From the NCBI GenBank assembly GCA_041658885.1, contig JBAZZJ010000002.1, positions 54,771 through 118,770 on the forward strand: DNA of 64,000 nucleotides, in the 5' to 3' direction. Shown piece by piece: positions 41,914 to 50,421 of the stretch (position 1 is the stretch's first letter; each line of letters starts with the position of its first letter). The notes beneath the pieces are model-generated. The model did no database searches, was not told the origin of the DNA, and saw only the letters and a list, made by a program, of their open reading frames with translations. The stretch comes from VMGX01 sp041658885. Lineage in GTDB: Bacteria; Patescibacteriota; Minisyncoccia; Phycocordibacterales; 21-14-all-36-13. Position numbers and translations under genes: made by a program.

Positions 41914-43149
41914 TTATAATCTTAAATTTCCTTGTGCTGAGAGATTTTTAAAATCATTTGGAGATTTTTTTTCTTTTAAAAATCTAAAATATCCGGCAAT
42001 TCCTATCATAACCGCATTATCTGTTGAAAGGGAACTTTCTGGTAACAGTAATTGTATTTTCTCATCACTTGGTGTCTTAGACACCAAGTTGGAGAAGGCA
42101 AGACGAATTTGTTTATTAGCTACAACCCCGCCACCAATTATCAAAGTTTTAGCATTGTATTTTTGCAATGCTTTTTTTGTTTTTGAAATAAGGACATCAA
42201 CAACCGCATCTTCAAATTCTCTCGCAATTTCTTTTTTAATCCCATCTGTTATTTTTGGTAATTTTTTTATTTTATAAAGTACGGAAGTTTTTAATCCCGA
42301 AAATGAAAAATCAAAATCATCTGAATTTATCATTGGCCTCGGCAGTTGAAACGCAGATTTACGCAGATTTGATGCAGATGAACGCAGATATTCTTTCCGC
42401 GACATTTCGGCTAAAGTCGAAATGTGGGGCCCACCAGGATAGGGGAGTCCAAGCATTCTTGCAACTTTATCAAAAGCTTCACCAACGGCGTCATCTCGTG
42501 TTTGTCCTATAATTTCATAATTTAACCAATCTTTAATCAAAATTAATTCCGTATGCCCACCACTTATTAAAAGTGCAATCATTGGAAATTGGAAATTAGA
42601 AATTTGAAATTCATTTTTTCTGTGCATAAGCACTGAAAAAATGTGTCCCTCCATATGATTTATTGGAATAAGTGGTTTATTCCAAACAGATGAAAGTGCT
42701 TTTGCAAAATTAAGTCCAACCCAAAGTGCTGGTTCAAGTCCTGGACCGTATGTCACTGCTACGGCATTTATTTCTGGAATTTCGATTTTTGATAATAATT
42801 CTTTTAATTTTTCAAAAAGGCCATGCTCTCTTTCTAAAATTTTTTCAATTTCTTTTATTTTTTTATTACTCATTTTACTTGGAGGCCGAGCCTCCAAGTG
42901 AGCCTCTAAGTGAGCCTCCAAGTAAAGAGAAGATTGTTTAAGTGTGTTTTCTAAAAGTGGAACTAGATTTTTTGCATGTTCTCGTTTCGCGAGAGAAGGG
43001 AATACACCACCATATTCTTTGTGTATTTCAATTTGAGACAATAAAGAATTACCAAGTATTTTAAAACTCGGATTTTCAAATTCACCGCTACATTCAATAA
43101 CCGCAACGGCGGTTTCGTCACACGATGTTTCAATACTTAATATTTTCAT
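41914..43149 (-). CDS. tsaD: tRNA N6-threonylcarbamoyladenosine transferase TsaD
   Basis: This 411-aa ASKHA-fold enzyme makes t6A37 in ANN-decoding tRNAs with TsaB, TsaC and TsaE. Motifs are SIETSCDETAVAVI, the metal site NHMEGH, LLISGGHTELI, GEAFDKVARMLGLPYPGGP, FSFSGLKTS and the ending GGGVVANKQIR. Typical TsaD is near 340 aa; the extra length comes from three repeat-derived stretches. Residues 76-91 (YLEAHLEAHLEARPPS) come from ACTTGG palindromes, about 254-266 from an ATCTGCGT array, and 354-361 (NLVSKTPS) from another ACTTGG palindrome. A helical stretch (IEKILEREHGLFEKLKELLSK) follows the first. All lie between conserved motifs, so the enzyme is probably active. Confidence 0.95.
   Translation of the reverse strand: MKILSIETSCDETAVAVIECSGEFENPSFKILGNSLLSQIEIHKEYGGVFPSLAKREHAKNLVPLLENTLKQSSLYLEAHLEAHLEARPPSKMSNKKIKEIEKILEREHGLFEKLKELLSKIEIPEINAVAVTYGPGLEPALWVGLNFAKALSSVWNKPLIPINHMEGHIFSVLMHRKNEFQISNFQFPMIALLISGGHTELILIKDWLNYEIIGQTRDDAVGEAFDKVARMLGLPYPGGPHISTLAEMSRKEYLRSSASNLRKSAFQLPRPMINSDDFDFSFSGLKTSVLYKIKKLPKITDGIKKEIAREFEDAVVDVLISKTKKALQKYNAKTLIIGGGVVANKQIRLAFSNLVSKTPSDEKIQLLLPESSLSTDNAVMIGIAGYFRFLKEKKSPNDFKNLSAQGNLRL
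42067..42089. repeat. ACTTGG-family palindrome inside tsaD
   Basis: ACTTGGTGTCT-T-AGACACCAAGT, read on the minus strand as NLVSKTPS, as in the giant gene at 2477. Confidence 0.85.
42351..42388. repeat. ATCTGCGT array inside tsaD
   Basis: On the minus strand ATCTGCGTTCATCTGCATC and AAATCTGCGTAAATCTGCG recur with a 9-12-bp period, read in frame as LRSSASNLRKSAF. Confidence 0.6.
42877..42923. repeat. ACTTGG-family palindrome plus half-copies inside tsaD
   Basis: ACTTGGAGGC-CGA-GCCTCCAAGT is followed by GAGCCTCTAAGT and GAGCCTCCAAGT, encoding the repeat LEAHLEAHLEA on the minus strand. A near-identical palindrome lies in the intergenic region at 57653. Confidence 0.85.
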
Positions 43150-43238
43150 GCTTTCATTCTACATTTTTAATTATAAAATCCAAATTTTATTTGTTTTCAA
43201 AAAAGTCATTTTTAATGTAAACTTTTAAATATAAAATA

Positions 43239-43493
43239 ATGGAAACAATATATTCAAATAAATGGATTAATAATCAAGATATATTAAGTAAAACTTTTAC
43301 TTTTAACGATTTTGTTGAAGCAGTAAATTTTGTAAGTAAAATTGTACCTTTAGCTGAAAAACTTAATCATCATCCTGATATAGAAATTTTTTCTTACAAT
43401 AAAGTTAAAGTTAAATTATCTACACATGATGTAGGGAACAAAGTGACCGAAAAAGATATTGAACTTTCAAAAAGAATTGATAAGATTTTGTAA
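43239..43493 (+). CDS. Pterin-4a-carbinolamine dehydratase-like protein
   Basis: This 84-aa protein of the PCD/DCoH fold has the conserved segments FNDFVEAVNFVSKIVPLAEKLNHHPDIEI (the His-His-Pro site) and VKVKLSTHDVGNKVTEKDIELSKRID. Known members dehydrate 4a-hydroxy-tetrahydrobiopterin, or serve other roles in bacteria without aromatic hydroxylases. No aromatic amino acid hydroxylase is in the window, so the substrate here is unclear. The gene stands alone, divergent from tsaD. Confidence 0.9.
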   Translation: METIYSNKWINNQDILSKTFTFNDFVEAVNFVSKIVPLAEKLNHHPDIEIFSYNKVKVKLSTHDVGNKVTEKDIELSKRIDKIL

Positions 43494-43563
43494 TCAATTT
43501 TTTAAATTCAATTCTGGCGGGCGGTTTGGTTCGCTGTTGGAACTGGTTTGTTAATAAATAAGG

Positions 43564-44064
43564 CTATTTTTTGAGTAGGTCATCTATAAATAAAAATCGG
43601 CGCCCAAGGATATGCCAACATACTGCCATAAGAATTGCTCCTCCAACATAACCAACCAAAAGCACAGTCAAGAATTCGATGTATGGTGGCAACGGAAGTT
43701 CCCATGTCCATACACGAAAGAAATAATGCGGGATTTCGTAGAACATTGCTATTGCAATCGCTCCGACACAGAAGTGCATTAGTCGTGCTCGTTGCATAAG
43801 AAGAATATTGGCTACGAAGAAACTATATAAGAATACTCCATTCAGAAATAGAGAGAATGCACCGAAACCAAGTGCGTAAAAATGGAAGCCAAGAAATCTG
43901 CCTACCATGAGGTCAAAGAGTACTCCAACTACTATTCCAACGGGGATACTCCGTACGAGAATACGAGGTATTTCGGCAAGTTTTTTCTCGTAATATGCAT
44001 GAGCAATAAAAAAGATAAGTTGCAGAAATACGACGATTATAAAATTTAACCATGCTCCTGTCAT
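43564..44064 (-). CDS. Unknown polytopic membrane protein, 166 aa
   Basis: Five membrane helices are likely (about 6-24, 39-55, 62-84, 94-112, 130-152), with short loops and a Lys-rich C-terminus (GRRFLFIDDLLKK). I do not recognise the family. Its codon use is visibly more GC-rich than the neighbouring genes, which hints at transfer. It ends next to pcd and starts 31 bp from tRNA-Ser. Confidence 0.7.
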   Translation of the reverse strand: MTGAWLNFIIVVFLQLIFFIAHAYYEKKLAEIPRILVRSIPVGIVVGVLFDLMVGRFLGFHFYALGFGAFSLFLNGVFLYSFFVANILLMQRARLMHFCVGAIAIAMFYEIPHYFFRVWTWELPLPPYIEFLTVLLVGYVGGAILMAVCWHILGRRFLFIDDLLKK

Positions 44065-44094
44065 ATTTTAATTATACTAAATATTTTTATTTTG

Positions 44095-44181
44095 CGGAGG
44101 GTAGAGGATTTGAACCTCTGAGGGGATTACTCCCCAACCGCATTTCGAGTGCGGCGCGTTAGACCACTCTGCCAACCCTCC
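44095..44181 (-). tRNA. tRNA-Ser (anticodon CGA)
   Basis: Acceptor GGAGGGT/ACCCTCC, anticodon loop CTCGAAA, long variable arm, T loop TTCAAAT, discriminator G. CCA is not encoded. Confidence 0.93.
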
Positions 44182-44258
44182 GTAATTTTAATACTACCAC
44201 TTTTTGCTTTTTAGACAAAAAATGTTATATTTTTATGCGCAGTTTTAATTTTTGTTTC

Positions 44259-44330
44259 GGCCCTATCGTCTAGTGGTTAGGACAGCAGGTTTTCAATCTG
44301 TTAACCGGGGTTCGATTCCCCGTAGGGTCA
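44259..44330 (+). tRNA. tRNA-Glu (anticodon TTC)
   Basis: Acceptor GGCCCTA/TAGGGTC, anticodon loop TTTTCAA, T arm CGGGG-TTCGATT-CCCCG. CCA is not encoded. Its last three bases begin a 20-bp direct repeat that recurs at 47569. Confidence 0.95.
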
Positions 44331-44347
44331 CATAAAATAAAAAATAC
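44328..44347. repeat. Left 20-bp direct repeat flanking the dinG segment
   Basis: TCACATAAAATAAAAAATAC, identical to 47569-47588. It starts within the 3' end of tRNA-Glu, as attachment sites often do. Confidence 0.7.
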
Positions 44348-44369
44348 GCAAAGGAGAAAGGTAATTGGT

Positions 44370-47279
44370 GTGCACACTGGAATTCTAGAAAAGAATTCGA
44401 AAAATAGTATGAAATATGTAATTTTAGACATCGAGACTACTGGACTAGATCGCGAAAACTCCTCCATTCTTGAAGTAGGTGCTGTTTGTATTTCTAATAA
44501 TTCTATAGTTGATCGCTTTTCATCTTTTGTTCAATACACAGAGGAAATTCCAGAAACAATTCGTCGATTGACAGGCATAACAGAAGAAATGGTGAAAAAT
44601 GCACCCTTATTAGAAGAAGTAATTAAACAAACAAAAACTTTTATTAAGGAGTACCCCGTCGTTTCCCATAATGGATTTTTCTTTGATTTTCCGATACTTG
44701 AACGAGACGGACTTAAGTTTGGTGAAAAATATGATTCCATGGAGTTTTCTTTTTTTGTTTTACCCACAAGCGTACACGGACATTCTGTTAATGCTCTTTT
44801 GGAGTATTTTCAATTAGACAAGAGTCCACACCGAGCACTAGAAGATTGTGAGCTTGAATTTAAAATAATTCAAAAACTTCAAGAAACATATACTAAGAAA
44901 TCTCCTCAACAAAAAGGTGCTTTAAATTACATAGCAAATTGTATAAATTGGTGGTGGAAAAATTTTCTTACAGGAAAACAGGAGGAAATTATCGATGTAT
45001 CCACTCTTATTAAACCCTTTGAGCCCTATAGAAAACCAGTTTCACAAGAGATGTTAGCCCTTCCAACTCAAAGCATTCCGATTGAAAAAATAGGAGAGTA
45101 TTTTCTGCCCCAACATACAGGCGTCCCTTCTTCTAATGATTACTCTGAAGACAGACCAGAACAAAAAAAGATGGCAGAAGCAATTGCTAATGCTTTTAAT
45201 ACAAAGACCCATACTGTTATAGAAGCAGGAACGGGAACCGGCAAATCAAAAGCATATTTGGTTCCATCGGTTCTTTTTTCATTAAAAAACAATATCCCAG
45301 TTATTATTTCTACTCACACTAAGGCCTTGCAAGATCAATTGTTTTTTAAAGAAATTCCACACTTACGAGCTACAATAAAAAAAGATCTTAGAGTTGCTGT
45401 TCTTAAAGGAAAGAAAAATTATGTCTGCCTTTCAAAATTTAGAGAACTGGTTGAGGAAGTGATTATTGAAAGTGCCAAGCGATCTCTTTATCAATTTGGG
45501 CAAACAGATGTTGGATTTACGAGCCAGCTAGCCTGCCTACTTCTTGCATCCTGGGCATTAGAAACAACACGAGGCGATTGGGATGAATTACCCTATTGGT
45601 TCAAAGAACGCATTCCAAAACGAATTGAATATGATGTTTGTAATTCTGACGAGTTGTGCACAAAAGGTATCTGTGAATTATATGATGAAAAAAAATGTTT
45701 TTTGGCAAAAGCCCGAGAACAAGCAAGAGATGCAGACCTTGCGATTGTTAACCATGCAATAGTTTTGTCTGGAATAATGCCAGGCAAGGAAGAAGAACTT
45801 TTAGTGGATAAAGATTCAGAAGATTTATCCGAACCACATAGTAGTTTTACACATACAGTATTCCCAGGAGAAGCAAAGTTTATTGTATTTGACGAAGCCC
45901 ATCATCTTGAAGATGATGCCACTTCAGCTTGGGAACATATTCTTACAAAATCTGGTTTTGAATTATTACTACAGCAAATATTTGGTAAGGGTAAAAAAAG
46001 AGGGGCAATTGATATTATAGAATCAATAGTTAAAAGACATAACAGTACCAGTTTAAACAATTTAGCTAATTCATTTTATGCAACTGAAAGTGATCTTCGC
46101 CTTGATATAAATACTATGTTTGAAAATATACTGCCGAATTTGGTAGCCAAGCCAAAATTTGAGAAATATTCTCAATATGCATCTTTCCCAGAAATTCCAG
46201 AACAAAATCTAAAGTCCCTCAAGGATACATTAATACAAGTGGAGAGTCGCCTAGAAACAATAAAAAATACAATAGAAAATTTTTCAAATGTGGCAGACGA
46301 ACGACAGAAAAAAATTCTTGGGATTAAGGCCGGTATGTTGTTAAAAACAATTAAGTCAATAGATAAAATCACAAGTAATGATTCCGCATATGTTAGATAT
46401 CTTGAAAGGACGAATTTCTCTATTGATATAAAAGCAGCATTACTTTCGGTTGCTGAAAAATTATATGAATTCGTGTTCAATAATTTTAAATCTGTTGTAA
46501 TGACTTCAGCGACATTAACTGTTGATAAAAAATTTAACTTTTTTGCTAGTCGTTGTGGAGTCAGCCTTATTGGAAAAGACCATCGATCTTTCCATCATTT
46601 TCTTTCTTCTTTTGATTTCAAACAACAAATTAAGTTCTTGCTTCCAAAGGGAATATCTTTTAAAACTTTGAAAAAAGAAAAACATCTCGAAGAGAGTTTG
46701 AAGTTTCTTGAGAAAGCAATTATTGCATCAAGAGGAGGTGCATTGGTTTTATGTACAAGTTTTGACCAAATTGATCAATTGTATGAGAAGTTAGTAAAAC
46801 CTTTTGCAAAGAAGAATATTTGGCTTTTAAGGCAAAAACGTGGAGAATCACCCACCTCAGTTATTAGGGATTTTACGAATGACATAAATTCAGTTCTAAT
46901 TGGCACAGAAACATTATGGCAAGGAGTTGATGTACCAGGAGAATCTTTAAGAGCCCTTTTTATATATAAAATTCTTTATCGAATGCCAGATCTGCCTTTG
47001 ATTAAAGCTCGAAGAGAGGAAGCGGACAAAAAAGGTAAAAATGGTTTTGCTGATTACTATGAACCACTTGCCGCCATAGCTTTGAAACAGGGATTCGGAA
47101 GATTAATTAGAAAAAAGACAGACATAGGAATTGCTATTATGCTTGAAGATGGACTTTTAAATAAACCTATGTTAGTCAATTCACTTCCAGATGGCGTGGA
47201 ACCTAAATGTGTTGAATCTTCTCAAATATACGAAATGCTTGCAAAGTTAGCGGAATCAGTTAGTAATAAAATTACTTAA
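44370..47279 (+). CDS. DinG-family helicase fused to a DnaQ-like exonuclease domain
   Basis: This 969-aa protein has an N-terminal DEDD exonuclease (about 14-175: YVILDIETTGLD, HNGFFFDFPILERD, HRALEDC) and a DinG/XPD-type superfamily 2 helicase. Walker A is EAGTGTGKSK (about 285) and the DEAH box is VFDEAHHLED. Cysteines 353, 424, 430, 435 and 443 provide a candidate iron-sulphur cluster. Motif VI is QGFGRLIRKKTDIG. Known relatives unwind DNA or act in repair. The GTG start has AAGGAGAAAGG upstream; Met14 is an alternative start. The gene sits between exact 20-bp repeats beside tRNA-Glu, which suggests insertion as a unit. Confidence 0.9.
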   Translation: MHTGILEKNSKNSMKYVILDIETTGLDRENSSILEVGAVCISNNSIVDRFSSFVQYTEEIPETIRRLTGITEEMVKNAPLLEEVIKQTKTFIKEYPVVSHNGFFFDFPILERDGLKFGEKYDSMEFSFFVLPTSVHGHSVNALLEYFQLDKSPHRALEDCELEFKIIQKLQETYTKKSPQQKGALNYIANCINWWWKNFLTGKQEEIIDVSTLIKPFEPYRKPVSQEMLALPTQSIPIEKIGEYFLPQHTGVPSSNDYSEDRPEQKKMAEAIANAFNTKTHTVIEAGTGTGKSKAYLVPSVLFSLKNNIPVIISTHTKALQDQLFFKEIPHLRATIKKDLRVAVLKGKKNYVCLSKFRELVEEVIIESAKRSLYQFGQTDVGFTSQLACLLLASWALETTRGDWDELPYWFKERIPKRIEYDVCNSDELCTKGICELYDEKKCFLAKAREQARDADLAIVNHAIVLSGIMPGKEEELLVDKDSEDLSEPHSSFTHTVFPGEAKFIVFDEAHHLEDDATSAWEHILTKSGFELLLQQIFGKGKKRGAIDIIESIVKRHNSTSLNNLANSFYATESDLRLDINTMFENILPNLVAKPKFEKYSQYASFPEIPEQNLKSLKDTLIQVESRLETIKNTIENFSNVADERQKKILGIKAGMLLKTIKSIDKITSNDSAYVRYLERTNFSIDIKAALLSVAEKLYEFVFNNFKSVVMTSATLTVDKKFNFFASRCGVSLIGKDHRSFHHFLSSFDFKQQIKFLLPKGISFKTLKKEKHLEESLKFLEKAIIASRGGALVLCTSFDQIDQLYEKLVKPFAKKNIWLLRQKRGESPTSVIRDFTNDINSVLIGTETLWQGVDVPGESLRALFIYKILYRMPDLPLIKARREEADKKGKNGFADYYEPLAAIALKQGFGRLIRKKTDIGIAIMLEDGLLNKPMLVNSLPDGVEPKCVESSQIYEMLAKLAESVSNKIT

Positions 47280-47283
47280 ATAT

Positions 47284-47568
47284 TTATATGCCCGAGGCGA
47301 ATGCCGAGGATGCTTTGCCTTTAATCATTGATGCTATCATGACATGATGACCGTAGGCACCGATGAATTTTGAATTCTGCCACTTCTTCTTTGAAGAAGT
47401 TTGCCCGAGTCTGCCGTCCATTCCAAAAAACAAGAATTTCTCCGTGAGACAAAATGAGTATGAAAAGGCGGACGAGGGCGGAACGCCGAGCGAAGCGAGG
47501 CATTGGCGGGACGATTGGTTCATTATTAATTTTTTTCAAAATAAGTTCGCGGAAAGGACATTAACACA
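47284..47568. other. Gene-poor tail of the dinG segment
   Basis: The 285 bp after the helicase hold short open frames with no family pattern and several GC-rich stems (AATGCCGAGGATGC, CTTCTTCTTTGAAGAAG, CGGAACGCCGAGCGAAGCGAGG). The segment runs into the right direct repeat. No integrase or transposase is seen. Confidence 0.5.
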
Positions 47569-47588
47569 TCACATAAAATAAAAAATAC
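47569..47588. repeat. Right 20-bp direct repeat flanking the dinG segment
   Basis: TCACATAAAATAAAAAATAC, identical to 44328-44347; the distance between copies is 3241 bp. Confidence 0.7.
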
Positions 47589-47615
47589 CACTTTGTTGTG
47601 GTGTTTTTTATTTTT
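47582..47615 (+). terminator. Terminator beyond the dinG segment
   Basis: AATACCAC-TTTGTT-GTGGTGTT then a run of T. Before the presumed insertion it would have terminated tRNA-Glu. Confidence 0.75.
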
Positions 47616-47623
47616 TTAAGTTG

Positions 47624-47697
47624 TGCGCATATCAGGATTTGAACCTGAGACCTCTACAATGTCGATGTAGCGCTCTAACCAGCTGAGCTATACGCGC
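47624..47697 (-). tRNA. tRNA-Val (anticodon GAC)
   Basis: Acceptor GCGCGTA/TATGCGC, anticodon stem CTACA/TGTAG with loop TCGACAT, T loop TTCAAAT. CCA is not encoded. Confidence 0.93.
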
Positions 47698-47741
47698 ACA
47701 TAATATATTTTAGATATTAGATTTAAGATTTTAGATTATCT

Positions 47742-48662
47742 TTATCTTTTTGAAAGATAAAGATATATGTCTTCAAGTGCCTTTATAGCATCTCCAACAG
47801 CAATATTGTTTTGGTGATAAAGTCCATTAGTACAATCGCCGGCAGACCAAATTCCACCGGTAGAAGTTTTTTGGTTTTTAAAATCAACAATTATATGATT
47901 TTTTTCATCTAATTTGACAACATCTTTTGCAAAATCTGTATTTGGTTTACTTCCTATTTCAACAAAAATTCCTTGAGTTTTAATTTCTGTTTCTTCTCCA
48001 GTTTTTGTGTGATAGCAAACTAATGATTCAACAAATTTCCCACCGCGGATTTCTTTTATTCTTGAACAAGATATATTTTTAACTTTTTCATTACTTAAAA
48101 CTTTTTCTATTATAATTTTTTCTGCTTTTGGTCTATCCTCATCATACAGAATTGTCACACTTTTTGTATAAGCAATAAGTTGGGAAGCTGTTTCAAATCC
48201 TGAATTTCCTCCACCAACAACAACAACGTCCATTCCTGAAAACAATGGACCATCACACGTTGCACAATACGTTATTCCTTTGTTTTCAAATGTTTCAGCT
48301 CCTGGCACATCTAGTTTTTTTCTCTTACTTCCAGAAGTAATTAAAATAGTTTTAGTTTCATACTTGTTATTCAGGGTTTCTACAACGAACACATCTTTTT
48401 CATTTTTTATTTTCTGAACTCTCTCATTTTTTATCTGAAGAACATCGCCAGCATATTCTTTGACGTGCTCTTCAAGATTTTTTGCTAAATCAATACCAGA
48501 AATATTTTTAGTCCCTATCCAATTTTGGATATCTGCTGAAACAGAACTTTGTCCACCGAATGAATCGGTTATTAATAATGTTTTTAATCTTTTTCTTGAA
48601 GCATAAACAGATGCTCCACACCCAGCTGGACCGCCTCCAATTATTATTAAATCATATATCAT
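47742..48662 (-). CDS. trxB: Thioredoxin reductase
   Basis: This 306-aa FAD/NADPH disulfide reductase shows the FAD motif IIGGGPAGCGASVYASR, the redox site CATCDG (the CxxC pair), the NADPH fold VVVVGGGNSGFETASQL and the FAD-binding end GGIWSAGDCTNGLYHQNNIAVGDAIKAL. It reduces thioredoxin and perhaps the glutaredoxin at 34376. It is last in the ftsA-ftsZ strand block. Identification is secure. Confidence 0.95.
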   Translation of the reverse strand: MIYDLIIIGGGPAGCGASVYASRKRLKTLLITDSFGGQSSVSADIQNWIGTKNISGIDLAKNLEEHVKEYAGDVLQIKNERVQKIKNEKDVFVVETLNNKYETKTILITSGSKRKKLDVPGAETFENKGITYCATCDGPLFSGMDVVVVGGGNSGFETASQLIAYTKSVTILYDEDRPKAEKIIIEKVLSNEKVKNISCSRIKEIRGGKFVESLVCYHTKTGEETEIKTQGIFVEIGSKPNTDFAKDVVKLDEKNHIIVDFKNQKTSTGGIWSAGDCTNGLYHQNNIAVGDAIKALEDIYLYLSKR

Positions 48663-48677
48663 TTTATTTCATAAAAT

Positions 48678-48717
48678 ACGCAGATCAACGCAGAATACAC
48701 GCGGATTGACGCAGATA
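48678..48717. repeat. ACGCAGAT/CGCGGATT array upstream of trxB
   Basis: ACGCAGATCAACGCAGAATAC and ACGCGGATTGACGCAGAT show a 9-10-bp period, the same type as the arrays inside tsaD and valS. Confidence 0.65.
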
Positions 48718-48804
48718 AATTTATAATTAAACAAATTATAACACAAAATAAAACCGCAAAATAATTTCGCGGTTTTGATTATAGATAAAAAACTAACACG
48801 ACTC

Positions 48805-48866
48805 TTTAAAACCTCTCCCAGAGGTTTTAAAGTATAGATGAAAAATCTCCACTGGAGCTTTTTCAT
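48805..48866. repeat. Hairpin repeats after ftsZ
   Basis: TTTAAAACCTCT-CCC-AGAGGTTTTAAA, then GATGAAAAATCTCC-ACT-GGAGCTTTTTCAT; the second stem overlaps the ftsZ stop. They could terminate ftsZ transcripts on the minus strand. Confidence 0.7.
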
Positions 48867-50047
48867 TTAATTTTTGACCTTCTCAAAAAAGCTGGAACCG
48901 CACCCCAATCGTCCTCATCTTCCTCTTTTTTTTCTTCAATTTTCTTCACGGAGTCCTTGTCATTTTTCTTCTCGTCCTTTTCTTCTTTTGCCTTCATTGT
49001 TTCTTGAGTGGGGAACACCTTATCAACTTTTCCTGCTTCTTTTATATTTCCAAACTGAAAGAGTGATTTCCCGCCATGTGTAGTTTGATTTTCTGGAAAC
49101 CCTGAAGCTATGACTGTAATTTTAACCTCATTTTTCTTCAATCTCTCGTCTTTAATGGCCCCAAATATAACTTTTGCATCAGCATCAATTGATTCTGTTA
49201 TTACCTTTGCAGCATCTTGAATTTCAGTCATTGTTAGGTCATCACCTCCAGCTATCGCAAAAAGGACTCCCTTTGCACCATTTATTGATACATCAAGTAA
49301 TGGGGAATTAATAGCCGCTCTCGCAGCCTCAACGGCTCTGTTGTCTCCAGACGCCTTCCCAACACCCATAAGTGCTGAACCGGCGTTTTCCATAATTGTT
49401 CTTATATCTGCAAAATCAACATTTATAATACCCGGAGTTGTAATTAAATCTGCAATTCCTTCAACGGCTTCATGTAAAATTTCATCACACATTTTAAAGG
49501 CATCTTTAGCAGTCGTGTTTTTTTCTATACTTGTGAGAAGTTTGTCATTTGGAATTACGATTAATGCATCAACTTCTTTCTGAAGGCTTTCTAGCCCGGC
49601 AATAGCCGCCCGCATTCTTTGAGCTCCTTCAAAAAAGAATGGTTTTGTAACAACCGCAACGGTTAGTGCTCCAAGTTCTTTTGCTGTTTTTGCAACAACC
49701 GGGCTTGCTCCAGTTCCAGTTCCGCCCCCCATACCACAAGCGATGAAAACCATATCAGCCCCTTTCAACGCTTCCAACATTTCTTCCTTTGTTTCTTCTG
49801 CAGCTCTTTGTCCTAAGCCGATGTTCATTCCAGTTCCGAGTCCTTTAGTTAAATTTTTCCCAATGTGAATTTTTTTCTTTGCTTTTGAATAATGAAGATC
49901 TTGAGTATCTGTGTTAACGGCTATGAACTCAACTCCATTTAGTCTGGATTCTATCATGTGGTTTACGGCATTTTTACCAGAACCCCCAATCCCAACAACC
50001 TTTATTCTTGCAAATGTTTCTACTTTTGGCTCAATTTTTTTTGTCAT
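48863..50047 (-). CDS. ftsZ: Cell division protein FtsZ
   Basis: This 394-aa tubulin-like GTPase forms the Z ring. Landmarks are IKVVGIGGSGKNAVNHMI, the tubulin signature CGMGGGTGTGASPVVA, NVDFADIRTIM, and the C-terminal peptide DDWGAVPAFLRRSKIK, which binds FtsA. A Lys/Glu-rich linker (KAKEEKDEKKNDKDSVKKIEEKKEEDEDD) joins them. It lies 3' of ftsA on the same strand but 550 bp away, with repeats and a possible small plus-strand gene between. Confidence 0.98.
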   Translation of the reverse strand: MTKKIEPKVETFARIKVVGIGGSGKNAVNHMIESRLNGVEFIAVNTDTQDLHYSKAKKKIHIGKNLTKGLGTGMNIGLGQRAAEETKEEMLEALKGADMVFIACGMGGGTGTGASPVVAKTAKELGALTVAVVTKPFFFEGAQRMRAAIAGLESLQKEVDALIVIPNDKLLTSIEKNTTAKDAFKMCDEILHEAVEGIADLITTPGIINVDFADIRTIMENAGSALMGVGKASGDNRAVEAARAAINSPLLDVSINGAKGVLFAIAGGDDLTMTEIQDAAKVITESIDADAKVIFGAIKDERLKKNEVKITVIASGFPENQTTHGGKSLFQFGNIKEAGKVDKVFPTQETMKAKEEKDEKKNDKDSVKKIEEKKEEDEDDWGAVPAFLRRSKIK

Positions 50048-50153
50048 ATTTTTATTACCCGAGGGTTTAATTAGTTTTCCTATATTTTATATTCAAAATG
50101 TATCATAAAAAGACAAAAAGAAAAACACTTGACAAAAATCACTATAATATGTT

Positions 50154-50378
50154 ATTTCTTATATAAATTTTGCAAATAAAAATAGGTATTTTATAAAATA
50201 TTTACCAATAATTTCTTTTCTCCCCACCATTCTTTTTGGCCTTTTTTCGTCTATTGTTTATGTTATAAAAACCGAAAACAAGATTGAAAAGAAAAACAAA
50301 AATAATTCAAATTTAGAATTTAATTCTGAGTCCAATCATTTTTTAGAAGAGTTTGATAAAAACTCGGGAATGTTTTAA
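50154..50378 (+). CDS. Possible small membrane protein between ftsA and ftsZ (start uncertain)
   Basis: A frame without ATG, GTG or TTG start encodes one membrane helix (KYLPIISFLPTILFGLFSSI then VYVIK) and a hydrophilic tail (ENKIEKKNKNNSNLEFNS, then FLEEFDKNSGMF). A strong terminator directly follows the stop, and TATAAT (50143-50148) lies just upstream. If real, it uses ATT/ATA as start or has lost its start codon. The coordinates give the open frame, not a proven start. Confidence 0.35.
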   Translation: MSYINFANKNRYFIKYLPIISFLPTILFGLFSSIVYVIKTENKIEKKNKNNSNLEFNSESNHFLEEFDKNSGMF

Positions 50379-50382
50379 AAAC

Positions 50383-50420
50383 AAAACGCTTTCTAATTTT
50401 CAAAATAGAAAGCGTTTTTT
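50383..50420 (+). terminator. Terminator after the small ORF
   Basis: AAAACGCTTTCTA-ATTTTCAAAA-TAGAAAGCGTTTT followed by T and A tracts. Confidence 0.8.
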
Positions 50421-50421
50421 A

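Noticed and set aside
47284..47581. Several short frames downstream of the DinG-like gene
   Set aside because: They overlap on both strands, lack ribosome sites and consist of palindromic GC-rich sequence.
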